Source: Mycolicibacterium litorale
GTDB lineage: Bacteria; Actinomycetota; Actinomycetes; Mycobacteriales; Mycobacteriaceae
Assembly: GCF_014218295.1 (NCBI RefSeq)
Contig: NZ_AP023287.1
Span: forward strand, 2,480,001 to 2,544,000
Length of the DNA stretch: 64,000 bases
Direction of reading: 5' to 3'
Shown here: positions 40,816 to 49,497 of the stretch, in pieces
Layout: each line of letters opens with the position of its first letter
Numbering within the stretch: the stretch's first letter is position 1
Position numbers and translations under genes: made by a program
Notes under the pieces: generated by a model
Seen by the model: only the letters and a program-made list of their open reading frames with translations
What the model was told of the DNA's origin: nothing
Databases searched by the model: none

Positions 40816-41987
40816 CACCACGAAACGGCGTGACGGTGACCGAACCGTCAGGTGTGCGCATCGAACTCGACCACGTCTCCAAGATCTACCCTGGCGCCAC
40901 CGAACCGGCGGTCGACGACGCGTCGCTGGACATCCCGGCCGGTGAGATCGTCGTGTTCGTCGGCCCATCCGGCTGCGGGAAGACCACGATGATGCGGATG
41001 ATCAACCGGCTGTCGGAGCCGACGTCGGGCCGAATCCGCATCGGCGATGTCGACGCGCTGTCGATCAAGCCGACCGAACTGCGCCGCAAGATCGGGTACT
41101 CCATCCAACAGGCGGGCCTGTTCCCGCACATGACGATCCGCCAGAACGTCGGCCTGGTTCCGGGGCTGCTGCGCTGGGACCGAAAGCGCATCGACGCGCG
41201 CGTCGACGAACTGCTCGATCTCGTCGGACTCGATCCGGGTCAGTACGCCGACCGGTATCCGCGACAGCTGTCCGGTGGTCAGCAGCAGCGCGTGGGCGTG
41301 GCGCGGGCGCTGGCCGCCGATCCGCCGGTACTGCTGATGGACGAGCCGTTCGGCGCCGTCGACCCGATCACACGCAGCACCCTGCAGGACGAACTACTGA
41401 GGCTGCAAACCGAATTGCGCAAGACCATCGTGTTCGTCACCCATGATTTCGGTGAGGCGGTCAAACTCGGCGACCGTATCGCCGTGCTCGGGCCGCGGTC
41501 CAAGCTGCTGCAGTACGACACCCCGCAGAACATCCTGGCCAGCCCAGCCGACGACACCGTCGCCGGATTCGTCGGCTCCGGCGCCTCGCTGCGTCAGCTC
41601 GGCCTCATGCGGATCAAGGACGTCGCGTTGCGCGAGCACGTCGCGGTATCCGCCGACGACACCGTCGACGACGTCCGAGAACGCCTGGCCCGCAGCGACT
41701 TCGACTGGGCCGTCGTCCTGGACCGCCGTGAGCGTCCGGTCAAATGGGTGCGGGAGTCGCGGCTGCGGCATGCGTCCACGCTTGCGGACGCCGTCGAGGA
41801 CCTCGACGTCGTCAGCACCCACTCGACACTGGAGGACGCGCTGGAGGCGATCCTCGCCGAGCAGCACGCCTCCGCGGTGGTGACCGGGCCCGGGGGCCGC
41901 TACGCCGGGGTGGTCACGCTGGACACCCTCATCGGCACCATCACCCGGCTGCGCGCGGAGGCCAACACGGAGACGCCCGAACCGTGA
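40812..41987 (+). CDS. osmoprotectant ABC transporter ATP-binding protein with CBS pair (OpuCA/ProV type)
   Basis: This 391-residue ATPase has Walker A GPSGCGKTT (about residues 52-60), the signature LSGGQQQR, Walker B VLLMDEP, the H-loop FVTHDFGEA, and two C-terminal CBS domains (about 270-385). The CBS pair is typical of the OpuA/OpuC class, where it senses ionic strength. The ATG at 40812 overlaps the upstream stop; its stop overlaps the next permease GTG. Confidence 0.93.
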   Translation: MTPRNGVTVTEPSGVRIELDHVSKIYPGATEPAVDDASLDIPAGEIVVFVGPSGCGKTTMMRMINRLSEPTSGRIRIGDVDALSIKPTELRRKIGYSIQQAGLFPHMTIRQNVGLVPGLLRWDRKRIDARVDELLDLVGLDPGQYADRYPRQLSGGQQQRVGVARALAADPPVLLMDEPFGAVDPITRSTLQDELLRLQTELRKTIVFVTHDFGEAVKLGDRIAVLGPRSKLLQYDTPQNILASPADDTVAGFVGSGASLRQLGLMRIKDVALREHVAVSADDTVDDVRERLARSDFDWAVVLDRRERPVKWVRESRLRHASTLADAVEDLDVVSTHSTLEDALEAILAEQHASAVVTGPGGRYAGVVTLDTLIGTITRLRAEANTETPEP

Positions 41988-42766
41988 GCATCGTCGCCGA
42001 CCGGGCCCAGGACAGCGGGACGACGCCCACCGCCACCTCCGCGGAGCGGCTGCGCCTGCTCGTCCAGCCGGCGCTCGTGTTGGCAGTCGGTGCGACCGTG
42101 GTGTTCTGGGCGTTCAACCGCGATCTGACCGCGACCCAGCAGGAGAACATCAACCCCGGCAACGTGGCGACCCTGATCTGGCAGCATCTGCTCATCACCG
42201 CCGCGGTCACCGCGATCGTGCTGGCGGTCGGTGTGCCGGTGGGCATCCTGGTCACCAGGCCCGGCGCGAAAGCGTTGCGGCCGTTGTTCATCGGGGTGGC
42301 CAACGTGGGGCAGGCGGCGCCGGCGATCGGCCTGCTGGTGTTGCTGTTCCTGTTGACGGCACGCACCGGCTTCTGGATCGGTGTCGCACCGATCGCGCTG
42401 TACTCGCTGCTGCCGGTGCTCGCGAGCACCATCCTCGGACTCGATCAGGTGGACCGCTCCCTCGTGGATGCCGGTCTGGGGCAGGGTATGTCGCGGACCG
42501 GAGTGTTGCTGAGGGTGGAACTGCCGCTGGCGGTGCCCTACATCCTCGCGGGGTTGCGCACGTCGCTGGTGCTCGCGGTCGGCACGGCGACGCTGTCGTT
42601 CCTGGTCAACGCCGGCGGGCTCGGCATCCTGATCGACACCGGCTACAAGCTGCAGGACGACGTCACCCTCATCCTGGGCAGTGTGCTCGCCGTCTGCCTG
42701 GCGCTGCTCGTCGACTGGCTGGGCGGACTCGCCGAGTTCTTCCTGAACCCCAAGGGGCTGCGATGA
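41984..42766 (+). CDS. osmoprotectant ABC transporter permease (OpuCD/ProW type)
   Basis: This 260-residue second permease has membrane segments from about residue 30, and an EAA loop around VDAGLGQGMSRTGVLLRVEL. The GTG at 41984 overlaps the ATPase stop (GTGA). Its stop overlaps the ATG of the binding-protein gene (ATGA), so all four genes are coupled. Confidence 0.9.
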   Translation: MSIVADRAQDSGTTPTATSAERLRLLVQPALVLAVGATVVFWAFNRDLTATQQENINPGNVATLIWQHLLITAAVTAIVLAVGVPVGILVTRPGAKALRPLFIGVANVGQAAPAIGLLVLLFLLTARTGFWIGVAPIALYSLLPVLASTILGLDQVDRSLVDAGLGQGMSRTGVLLRVELPLAVPYILAGLRTSLVLAVGTATLSFLVNAGGLGILIDTGYKLQDDVTLILGSVLAVCLALLVDWLGGLAEFFLNPKGLR

Positions 42767-43782
42767 ACCGGGATTTCGGTGTAGTTGGTCGCGGTGGACG
42801 CAACCGACTACACCGAAATCGCGTGCTGATGCTGGCCGTCGTGGTTGTTCTGGCCGTCAGCGGATGCGGGCTCGGATCGGGCGGCGCGGTGCCGCTGAGG
42901 GTGGGTGCGGGCTCGATCACCCCGACGCCGGGAATCGAGGGGGCGCGTATCACCGTCGGCTCCAAGGAGTACACCGAGCAGGTCATCCTGGGTTACATCC
43001 TCGAATTCACGCTGATGGCGGCCGGCGCCGAGGTGCGCGACCTGACCGGCATCGTCGGCTCCCGCAGCACCCGCGAGGCGCAACTGTCCGGCCAGGTCGA
43101 CGTGGCCTACGAGTTCACCGGCAACGCGTGGATCAACTATCTCGGCCACGAGAAGCCGATTCCGAACACCCGCGAGCAGTACGCGGCGGTGCGCGACGAA
43201 GACCTCGAACGCAACGACATGGTATGGCTCGAACCCGGCCCGATGGACGACACCTACGCGCTGGCCGCCAGCAAGCGGGTCGTCGACCGCACCGGCGTGC
43301 GCACGCTGTCTCAGTACGCCGAGTTGGTGCGGACCAACCCGGCCGCGGCCAGGACGTGCGTCGACACCGAGTTCCGGGCACGCCAGGACGGCTTCCCCGG
43401 AATGGCCGCGGCGTACGGCTTCGATCCCGCCCGGGCGCAGACGCCGATCCTGCAGGTGGGGATCATCTATCAGGCCACCGCCGACGCCCGGCAGTGCGAT
43501 TTCGGCGAGGTGTTCACCACCGACGGCCGTATCGCCGCCCTGGACCTCACGGTGCTCACCGATGACAGACAGTTCTTCGCCCACTACAACCCGTCGGTGA
43601 CCATGAAGCGCGCGTTCTTCGAAGCCCACCCCGAGATCGCCGAGGTGACGGCGCCGGTCACCGCCGCCCTCACCAACGACGCGATCATCGAGATGAACAA
43701 ACAGGTCGACGTCGAAGGCCGTGATCCGGCCGTCGTAGCCCGTGACTGGATGGTCGCCGAAGGGTTCGTCACCGCCCGCTGA
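42763..43782 (+). CDS. osmoprotectant ABC transporter substrate-binding lipoprotein (OsmF/OpuCC type)
   Basis: This 339-residue binding protein for a quaternary ammonium osmoprotectant has a lipoprotein signal whose lipobox is AVSGC (Cys about residue 35). The mature part has the OsmF/ProX-like fold with GSKEYTEQVILGYILE and VDVAYEFTGNAW. From the ATG at 42763 the signal has a long basic n-region; a shorter signal would start at a GTG at 42823. The DNA for that n-region is a strong inverted repeat (42772-42820), so the real start could be either one. Confidence 0.9.
   Translation: MNRDFGVVGRGGRNRLHRNRVLMLAVVVVLAVSGCGLGSGGAVPLRVGAGSITPTPGIEGARITVGSKEYTEQVILGYILEFTLMAAGAEVRDLTGIVGSRSTREAQLSGQVDVAYEFTGNAWINYLGHEKPIPNTREQYAAVRDEDLERNDMVWLEPGPMDDTYALAASKRVVDRTGVRTLSQYAELVRTNPAAARTCVDTEFRARQDGFPGMAAAYGFDPARAQTPILQVGIIYQATADARQCDFGEVFTTDGRIAALDLTVLTDDRQFFAHYNPSVTMKRAFFEAHPEIAEVTAPVTAALTNDAIIEMNKQVDVEGRDPAVVARDWMVAEGFVTAR
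42772..42820 (+). repeat. 18-nt-arm inverted repeat at the start of the binding-protein gene
   Basis: The left arm gatttcggtgtagttggt (42772-42789) and the right arm accgactacaccgaaatc (42803-42820) pair over 18 positions with one G-U wobble, around a 13-nt loop. It lies between the second permease and the lipoprotein signal core. It could be an mRNA-stabilising or attenuating hairpin, or a copy of a dispersed palindromic repeat. Confidence 0.85.
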
Positions 43783-43933
43783 CCTGGCACGTCCTGGCGA
43801 GCTGTGACATAGGTCATTTGCTGTGGCCCGGTATTCCGTCTCGCACACTGAGTGGCCGACGGCCCCTGCGCGTCGTACGTTGCCATTGAACCGATACCGC
43901 GGGTACCGGTAACAGACGTTGAAGGGATCCACC

Positions 43934-44041
43934 ATGTCCGCCTTGATCGCCATCGCGTTGGCGCTGTTCGTCCTCGTCAGCCTTCTCGGCCTGCCCTACC
44001 AGCAGTCCTGGTACCACCGGTGGGGTGGCTGGGACCAGTAG
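43934..44041 (+). CDS. 35-residue single-span membrane peptide upstream of cobN
   Basis: This short frame of 36 codons begins with an ATG behind AAGGGA (6-nt spacing). The product has a hydrophobic helix (residues 3-20), then LPYQQSWYHRWGGWDQ, a short Trp-rich polar tail. It ends 27 nt before the cobN start on the same strand. I do not recognise a family. The good Shine-Dalgarno and membrane-helix composition suggest it is real. A role in cobalt handling or membrane tethering is only a guess from position. Confidence 0.5.
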   Translation: MSALIAIALALFVLVSLLGLPYQQSWYHRWGGWDQ

Positions 44042-44068
44042 CCGGACGCGGTGCGGTACGAATGGTGA

Positions 44069-47000
44069 GTGACCCCGCCGACCGTTCTGCTGCTGTCGAC
44101 CTCTGACACCGATCTGATCACCGCCCGCTCCAGCGGGTCGCAGTACCGCTGGGCCAATCCTTCCCGGCTGGTGTCCGGGGAACTCGAGGAACTGCTCGAC
44201 GGTGCCGATGTGGTGGTGATCCGCATCCTCGGCGGTTACCGCGCGTGGCAGGACGGTATCGACACCGTGGTCGCGACCGGGGTGCCGACCGTGGTGGTCA
44301 GCGGTGAGCAGTCGCCCGACGCCGAGTTGATGCGGCACTCCACCGTTGCCCAGGGTGCGGCGCTGCAGGCCCACGTCTACCTGGCCCAGGGTGGCGTCGA
44401 CAACCTGCGGCAGTTGCACGCATTCCTCTGCGACACGGTCTTGATGACGGGCTTCGGGTTCGCCCCGCCGGTCACCACGCCCACCTGGGGGCTCCTCGAA
44501 CGCGAGGCACCCGCGACCGACGGCCCGACCATCGCCGTCCTGTATTACCGGGCCCAGCACCTGGCGGGTAACACCGCCTACGTCCACGCCCTGTGCGACG
44601 CGATCGAGGCGCACGGCGGGCGGCCGCTGCCCGTGTACTGCGCATCGCTGCGCACCGCCGAACCCGAACTCCTGACCCTGCTGTCGTCGGCCGACGCGCT
44701 GATCACCACCGTGCTCGCCGCGGGCGCCGCCACCCCTGCCGCCGTGGGCGCCGGAGGCGACGACGACAGCTGGGACGTGGCGCACCTCGCCGCGCTGGAC
44801 GTGCCGATCCTGCAGGGGCTCTGCCTCACCAGCTCCCGCGCACAGTGGACTGACAACGACGACGGCCTCTCGCCCCTGGATGTGGCCACGCAGGTCGCCG
44901 TGCCCGAGTTCGACGGACGTGTCATCACGGTGCCGTTCTCGTTCAAGGAGATCGACAGCGAAGGGCTGACCTCCTACGTCGCCGACCCGGAGCGGTGCGC
45001 CCGCGTCGCCGGAATCGCCGTGCGGCACGCTCGATTGCGGCGGATCCCGGCGTCGGACAAGAGGATCGCCGTGGTGTTCTCGGCGTATCCGACCAAGCAC
45101 GCCCGCATCGGTAACGCGGTCGGGCTCGACACCCCGGCCAGCGCCGTGGCGCTGCTGCGCGCCATGCGCGAACACGGCTACGACATCGGCGAGGTCCCGG
45201 GTGTCGAGGCCGGCGATGGCGACGCACTGATCCACGCGCTGATCGAACGCGGCGGACAGGACCCGGACTGGCTCACCGAAGGGCAGTTGGTCGGCAACCC
45301 GATCCGCCTGTCGGCCAACGACTATCGCAAGTGGTTCGCCACCCTGCCCAGCGAACTGACCGACGCCGTCGTCGAACACTGGGGCCCGGCTCCCGGTGAC
45401 TTGTTCGTCGACCGCAGCACCGACCCCGACGGCGAGATCGTCATCGCCGCGCTGCAAGCCGGCAACGTCGTGCTCATGGTGCAGCCTCCCAGGGGGTTCG
45501 GGGAGAACCCGGTGGCCATCTACCACGACCCGGATCTGCCGCCCAGCCACCACTACCTGGCCGCCTACCGCTGGATCGACTCCGGCTTCGGGGCCGACGC
45601 CGTGGTGCACCTCGGCAAGCACGGCAACCTGGAGTGGCTGCCCGGAAAGACGCTCGGCATGTCCGCGGCGTGCGGCACCGACGCCGCGCTGGGCGACCTG
45701 CCGCTGATCTACCCGTTCCTGGTCAACGACCCGGGGGAGGGCACTCAGGCGAAGCGACGCGCGCACGCCACCCTGGTGGACCACCTCATCCCGCCGATGG
45801 CGCGGGCTGAGACCTACGGCGACATCGCCCGACTCGAGCAACTGCTCGACGAACACGCCAACGTGTCGGCGCTCGACCCGAACAAGCTGCCCGCGGTGCG
45901 CCAACAGATCTGGACGCTGATGCGGGCGGCGAAGATGGACCACGACCTCGGTCTCGAGGAGCGCCCCGACGAGGACTCGTTCGACGACATGCTGTTGCAC
46001 GTCGACGGGTGGCTGTGCGAGATCAAGGACGTCCAGATCCGCGACGGTCTGCACATCCTCGGCGCCCCGCCGGCGGGCGAGGCCGAACTCGACCTCGTGC
46101 TGGCGATCCTGCGTTCCCGCCAACTGTTCGGCGGCGAACAGACCCTGCCCGGACTGCGCCAGGCCCTCGGCCTGGCCGAGGACGGCCACGACGAACGCAC
46201 CAGTGTCGACGCGGTGGAAGCCGAGGCGCGCCACCTGGTGGCCGCGCTGCAGGCCGCCGAATGGGACTCCGCCGCGGTCGACACCATCACCGACAACGCC
46301 CAGGTGGCGGCGATCCTGCGCTTCGCCGCCACGGAGGTGGTGCCGCGGCTGGCCGGCACGGCCGCCGAGATCGAGCAGGTGCTGCGCGCGCTGGACGGGC
46401 GCTACATCGCCGCGGGCCCGTCGGGCTCACCGCTGCGCGGGCTGGTCAACGTCCTGCCGACCGGACGCAACTTCTACTCCGTGGACCCGAAGGCCGTGCC
46501 GTCGCGGCTGGCGTGGGAAACCGGTGTGGCCATGGCGGATTCGCTGCTTGCCCGCTACCGCGACGACTACGGCGCGTGGCCGCGTTCGGTCGGTCTGTCG
46601 GTGTGGGGCACCTCGGCGATGCGCACCTCCGGTGACGACATCGCCGAAGTCCTCGCGCTGCTCGGGGTGCGCCCGGTGTGGGACGACGCCTCCCGCCGGG
46701 TGGTCGACCTCGAGCCGATCAGCCTGGCCGAACTGGGCCGCCCGCGCATCGACGTCACCGTGCGGATCTCGGGGTTCTTCCGCGATGCGTTCCCGCACGT
46801 GGTCACCATGCTCGACGACGCGGTCACGCTGGTCGCGGGCCTCGACGAGTCCGACGACGACAACTACGTACGCGCCCACGCCCAGGCCGACCTGGCCCAG
46901 CACGGCGACCAACGACGGGCCACCACAAGGATTTTCGGCTCCAAGCCGGGTACCTACGGCGCCGGACTGCTGCAGCTGATCGACAGTCGCAACTGGCGTG

Positions 47001-47641
47001 ACGACGCCGACCTCGCCGAGGTCTACACCGCGTGGGGCGGTTTCGCCTACGGGCGCGGCCTCGACGGCAGGCCCGCCGCCGAGGACATGAACACCAGCTA
47101 CCGCCGCATCGCGGTGGCCGCGAAGAACACCGACACCCGCGAACACGACATCGCCGACTCCGACGACTACTTCCAGTACCACGGCGGCATGGTCGCCACG
47201 GTCCGCGCCCTGACCGGCAAGGCGCCCGCGGCCTACATCGGTGACAACACCCGTCCCGACGCCGTGCGGACCCGCACCCTGTCCGAGGAGACCAACCGGG
47301 TTTTCCGCGCCCGCGTGGTCAACCCGCGCTGGATCACCGCGATGCGCAGACACGGCTACAAGGGCGCCTTCGAGATGGCCGCGACCGTCGACTATCTGTT
47401 CGGCTACGACGCCACCGCGCACGTCATGGCCGACTGGATGTACGACCGGCTCTCGCAGGAATACGTGCTCGACGCGGAGAACCGCAAGTTCATGGAGGAG
47501 TCCAATCCCTGGGCGCTGCACGGGATGGCCGAGCGGCTGCTGGAGGCGGCCGGCCGCGGAATGTGGGCCGAGCCCGACCCGGCCACCCTCGACGGACTAC
47601 GCCAGGTGCTGCTGGAGACCGAAGGAGACCTCGAAGGCTGA
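44069..47641 (+). CDS. cobN: cobaltochelatase subunit CobN
   Basis: CobN is the large subunit of the ATP-dependent cobaltochelatase that inserts cobalt into hydrogenobyrinic acid a,c-diamide in the aerobic pathway; it works with CobS and CobT-like ATPase subunits, which are not in the window. The 1190-residue length matches the family. Conserved stretches include VVHLGKHGNLEWLPGKTLGM, IYPFLVNDPGEGTQAKRRAH, GRNFYSVDPKAVPSR and SGFFRDAFPHVVTMLDDAV. The GTG at 44069 is used. In M. tuberculosis the neighbours are cobG and a PPOX-fold gene; here the PPOX genes still follow. Confidence 0.95.
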   Translation: MTPPTVLLLSTSDTDLITARSSGSQYRWANPSRLVSGELEELLDGADVVVIRILGGYRAWQDGIDTVVATGVPTVVVSGEQSPDAELMRHSTVAQGAALQAHVYLAQGGVDNLRQLHAFLCDTVLMTGFGFAPPVTTPTWGLLEREAPATDGPTIAVLYYRAQHLAGNTAYVHALCDAIEAHGGRPLPVYCASLRTAEPELLTLLSSADALITTVLAAGAATPAAVGAGGDDDSWDVAHLAALDVPILQGLCLTSSRAQWTDNDDGLSPLDVATQVAVPEFDGRVITVPFSFKEIDSEGLTSYVADPERCARVAGIAVRHARLRRIPASDKRIAVVFSAYPTKHARIGNAVGLDTPASAVALLRAMREHGYDIGEVPGVEAGDGDALIHALIERGGQDPDWLTEGQLVGNPIRLSANDYRKWFATLPSELTDAVVEHWGPAPGDLFVDRSTDPDGEIVIAALQAGNVVLMVQPPRGFGENPVAIYHDPDLPPSHHYLAAYRWIDSGFGADAVVHLGKHGNLEWLPGKTLGMSAACGTDAALGDLPLIYPFLVNDPGEGTQAKRRAHATLVDHLIPPMARAETYGDIARLEQLLDEHANVSALDPNKLPAVRQQIWTLMRAAKMDHDLGLEERPDEDSFDDMLLHVDGWLCEIKDVQIRDGLHILGAPPAGEAELDLVLAILRSRQLFGGEQTLPGLRQALGLAEDGHDERTSVDAVEAEARHLVAALQAAEWDSAAVDTITDNAQVAAILRFAATEVVPRLAGTAAEIEQVLRALDGRYIAAGPSGSPLRGLVNVLPTGRNFYSVDPKAVPSRLAWETGVAMADSLLARYRDDYGAWPRSVGLSVWGTSAMRTSGDDIAEVLALLGVRPVWDDASRRVVDLEPISLAELGRPRIDVTVRISGFFRDAFPHVVTMLDDAVTLVAGLDESDDDNYVRAHAQADLAQHGDQRRATTRIFGSKPGTYGAGLLQLIDSRNWRDDADLAEVYTAWGGFAYGRGLDGRPAAEDMNTSYRRIAVAAKNTDTREHDIADSDDYFQYHGGMVATVRALTGKAPAAYIGDNTRPDAVRTRTLSEETNRVFRARVVNPRWITAMRRHGYKGAFEMAATVDYLFGYDATAHVMADWMYDRLSQEYVLDAENRKFMEESNPWALHGMAERLLEAAGRGMWAEPDPATLDGLRQVLLETEGDLEG

Positions 47642-47966
47642 CCGGTACCCGTTGACTCCGCGTCCACGGCGCATCCCACTCGCACTCCTCCGCCCAGGAC
47701 GCGAAGTCGACGCGGATTTCAGTAGCGTGACCGTCAGTGTCAGGTTGAGGTCACCGCTTCTTGCGGTGGTTGGATCCCTTTACACCTGGTGTCTGGCTCA
47801 TAGCGTGGGTGCCGCCTTTCGGGCTGGCGAGCATGCGTTTTGCCGGCATCAGGTGTGAAGGACCGGCCGGCGTGACTTGATAGGAGCGGTGGCACCGCCT
47901 CCACACCGACCAAAACAACCGCCTAAAGCCTTGCCGAACGGCAGCGGCTTGACATAGGAGAAACAC
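47642..47966. other. non-coding stretch rich in hairpins between cobN and the PPOX genes
   Basis: No credible gene lies in these 325 bp. From 47750 the DNA is dense in inverted repeats. CACCGC-TTCTT-GCGGTG (47752-47768) is one hairpin. ACACCTGGTG (47782-47791) with CATCAGGTGT (47847-47856) forms a 10-bp stem closing a 55-nt interior. GGAG-CGGT...ACCG-C-CTCC (47883-47902) is another. A small RNA, an RNA-coding end of an IS110-type element, or a degraded mobile element are possible; none is proven. Confidence 0.4.
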
Positions 47967-48350
47967 ATGGCTCCCACCTTTGCCGAGATCGCCGGCTCCG
48001 AATACATCCTGCTGACCACCTTCACCCGTGACGGCCGGCCCAAGCCGACCGCCGTGTGGGCCGCCCCGGCAGGTGACCGGTTGCTGGTGATCACGCAGGA
48101 GAAGTCGTGGAAGGTCAAGCGGATCCGCAACACCGAGCGCGTCACCATCGCCAAGTGCGACCGCGCGGGGAAACCGCAGAGCGAACCGGTCGAAGCGGTG
48201 GCGCGGATCCTCGACAAGTCCGCCAACGGCGCCACCTACGATGCGCTCGGCGCCCGGTACGGGCTGCTCGGCAAGACGTTCAACGTCTTCTCGAAGCTGC
48301 GCGGAGGCATGAAGAACAACGTGACCATCGAGATCGAGGCGGCCGCGTGA
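47967..48350 (+). CDS. PPOX-class (pyridoxamine-5'-phosphate oxidase-like) F420/FMN-binding protein, copy 1
   Basis: This 127-residue split-barrel protein is related to M. tuberculosis Rv2061c, which also neighbours cobN. It has the motif LLTTFTRDGRPKPTAVWAAP, followed by LLVITQEKSWKVKRIRN and VTIAKCDRAGKPQSEPVEA. Such proteins are often F420H2- or FMN-dependent reductases. The ATG at 47967 follows AGGAGA. It is followed 1 nt later by a paralogue. Confidence 0.85.
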   Translation: MAPTFAEIAGSEYILLTTFTRDGRPKPTAVWAAPAGDRLLVITQEKSWKVKRIRNTERVTIAKCDRAGKPQSEPVEAVARILDKSANGATYDALGARYGLLGKTFNVFSKLRGGMKNNVTIEIEAAA

Positions 48351-48351
48351 G

Positions 48352-48738
48352 ATGGCGCCCACCTTCGCCGACGTCTACGCCGAGAAGTACCTGCTGCTGA
48401 CCACCTTCACCAAGGACGGCAGACCCAAGCCCACCCCGGTGTGGGGCGTTCCCGACGGGGACAGACTGCTCATCATCACCGACGACGGTTCGTGGAAGAC
48501 CAAGCGCATCAACAACACCGCGCGGGTGACGATCCAGAAGTGCGGTGTGCTCGGCAAACCCAAGGGTGAACCGGTCGAGGCGGTCGCCCGCAACCTGCCG
48601 AAAGCGCAGACCCGGCGGGTCTGGAACATGGTCACCAGACGCTACTGGTGGCACGCGTGGTGGTGGGTGCCGCACGCGATCATCCGCGGCGGCGTGGACA
48701 AGGTGCACAGCGCGATCGAGGTGACCGCACCGTCCTAA
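48352..48738 (+). CDS. PPOX-class F420/FMN-binding protein, copy 2
   Basis: This 128-residue tandem paralogue of the preceding gene shares LLTTFTKDGRPKPTPVWGVP, LLIITDDGSWKTKRINN and KCGVLGKPKGEPVEAVAR. The C-terminal third has diverged and is Trp/Arg-rich (RRYWWHAWWWVPHAI), suggesting membrane or lipid contact. The ATG has no Shine-Dalgarno and begins 1 nt after the upstream stop, so it depends on translational coupling. It ends in overlap with the convergent hydrolase gene. Confidence 0.83.
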   Translation: MAPTFADVYAEKYLLLTTFTKDGRPKPTPVWGVPDGDRLLIITDDGSWKTKRINNTARVTIQKCGVLGKPKGEPVEAVARNLPKAQTRRVWNMVTRRYWWHAWWWVPHAIIRGGVDKVHSAIEVTAPS

Positions 48739-49442
48739 CCGGCCAGGTGTGTCCGGAAGAACGCGAACACGCGCCGCCAGGCGTCCTCGGTCGCGTCCGC
48801 GTGGTAGCCGAACTGCGCGAGGCGCAAAAACGGTTGGGCGGGCAGCCGGTTGGCGAAGCTGTGCCCGGCGTGGGGGTACACCTTGACGTCGCACGGCACA
48901 CCCTTGGCGGTCAGCATCTCCTGGAGCTTGGGGCCCGCGCCGACACCCAGCGGGTCGCGACGGCCGAAACTGGCCACCACCGGGCACGAGGCGTCCAGGG
49001 TCTCGGCGAGGTCTTTGGGTAGCGGGGTCCCGTAGAAGGGGGCCGACGCGCCGAAGTTGCCGGGCCCCAGCAGCAGCGCGAACTGCCCGCCCATACAGAA
49101 TCCGGCGATCCCCACGGCCTCCGAACACTGGGGCAGCCCCAACAGGTGGTCGCGGGCGGCGAGGACGTCGTCGAAGGCGCGGCCGTGCTGCTGCAGCGCC
49201 TCACGGAACACCCGGGTGATGCACCGCGCCCGCCCGCCGCGCGCGTACAGGTTCGGGGTGACGGAGACGAAACCCGCCTCCGCGATCCGCGCCGCGGTGG
49301 CCTCGTTGTCGGGGCCGTAGCCGATGGCGTCGTGCACCACGACCACACCGGGCCACGGCCCGTCACCGGGGGGCATACTCAGGAGAGCGTCGATCGGTCC
49401 TCCCGGTGCGTCGATGCGCACTGTGGTCACCGTGGTCGTCAT
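48735..49442 (-). CDS. dienelactone hydrolase family protein
   Basis: This 235-residue alpha/beta hydrolase has the nucleophile elbow G-F-C-M-G-G (Cys nucleophile), the acid in FGRRDPLGV, and the His in YPHAGHSFANRL, the Cys-Asp-His triad of dienelactone hydrolases. It corresponds in position to M. tuberculosis Rv2054 next to fxsA. It is convergent with the second PPOX gene and divergent from fxsA. Confidence 0.9.
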   Translation of the reverse strand: MTTTVTTVRIDAPGGPIDALLSMPPGDGPWPGVVVVHDAIGYGPDNEATAARIAEAGFVSVTPNLYARGGRARCITRVFREALQQHGRAFDDVLAARDHLLGLPQCSEAVGIAGFCMGGQFALLLGPGNFGASAPFYGTPLPKDLAETLDASCPVVASFGRRDPLGVGAGPKLQEMLTAKGVPCDVKVYPHAGHSFANRLPAQPFLRLAQFGYHADATEDAWRRVFAFFRTHLAG

Positions 49443-49497
49443 GGTTCCCGAATGTACGGAACCCAGGAAGCCGAGCAGACGTTGGAGGTGTATGGCA

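Noticed and set aside
43783..44068. Cobalamin riboswitch expected upstream of cobN, and likewise before cobL and cobG
   Set aside because: I looked for the conserved B12-box core (GCCACTG-type) and the flanking purine-rich core. None is present in these gaps, and several of them are too short.
43814..46234. 806-codon minus-strand frame opposite cobN
   Set aside because: It is a shadow of the conserved cobN coding sequence; composition is Val/Gly/Arg/Gln-rich with no domain, and no promoter or Shine-Dalgarno was seen.
47751..48362. Minus-strand frame through the first PPOX gene ending in a basic tail near 47760, possibly a transposase remnant
   Set aside because: Its upstream half is the antisense of a clear PPOX gene. 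I could not match the tail to any transposase family, so only a structured non-coding segment is reported.
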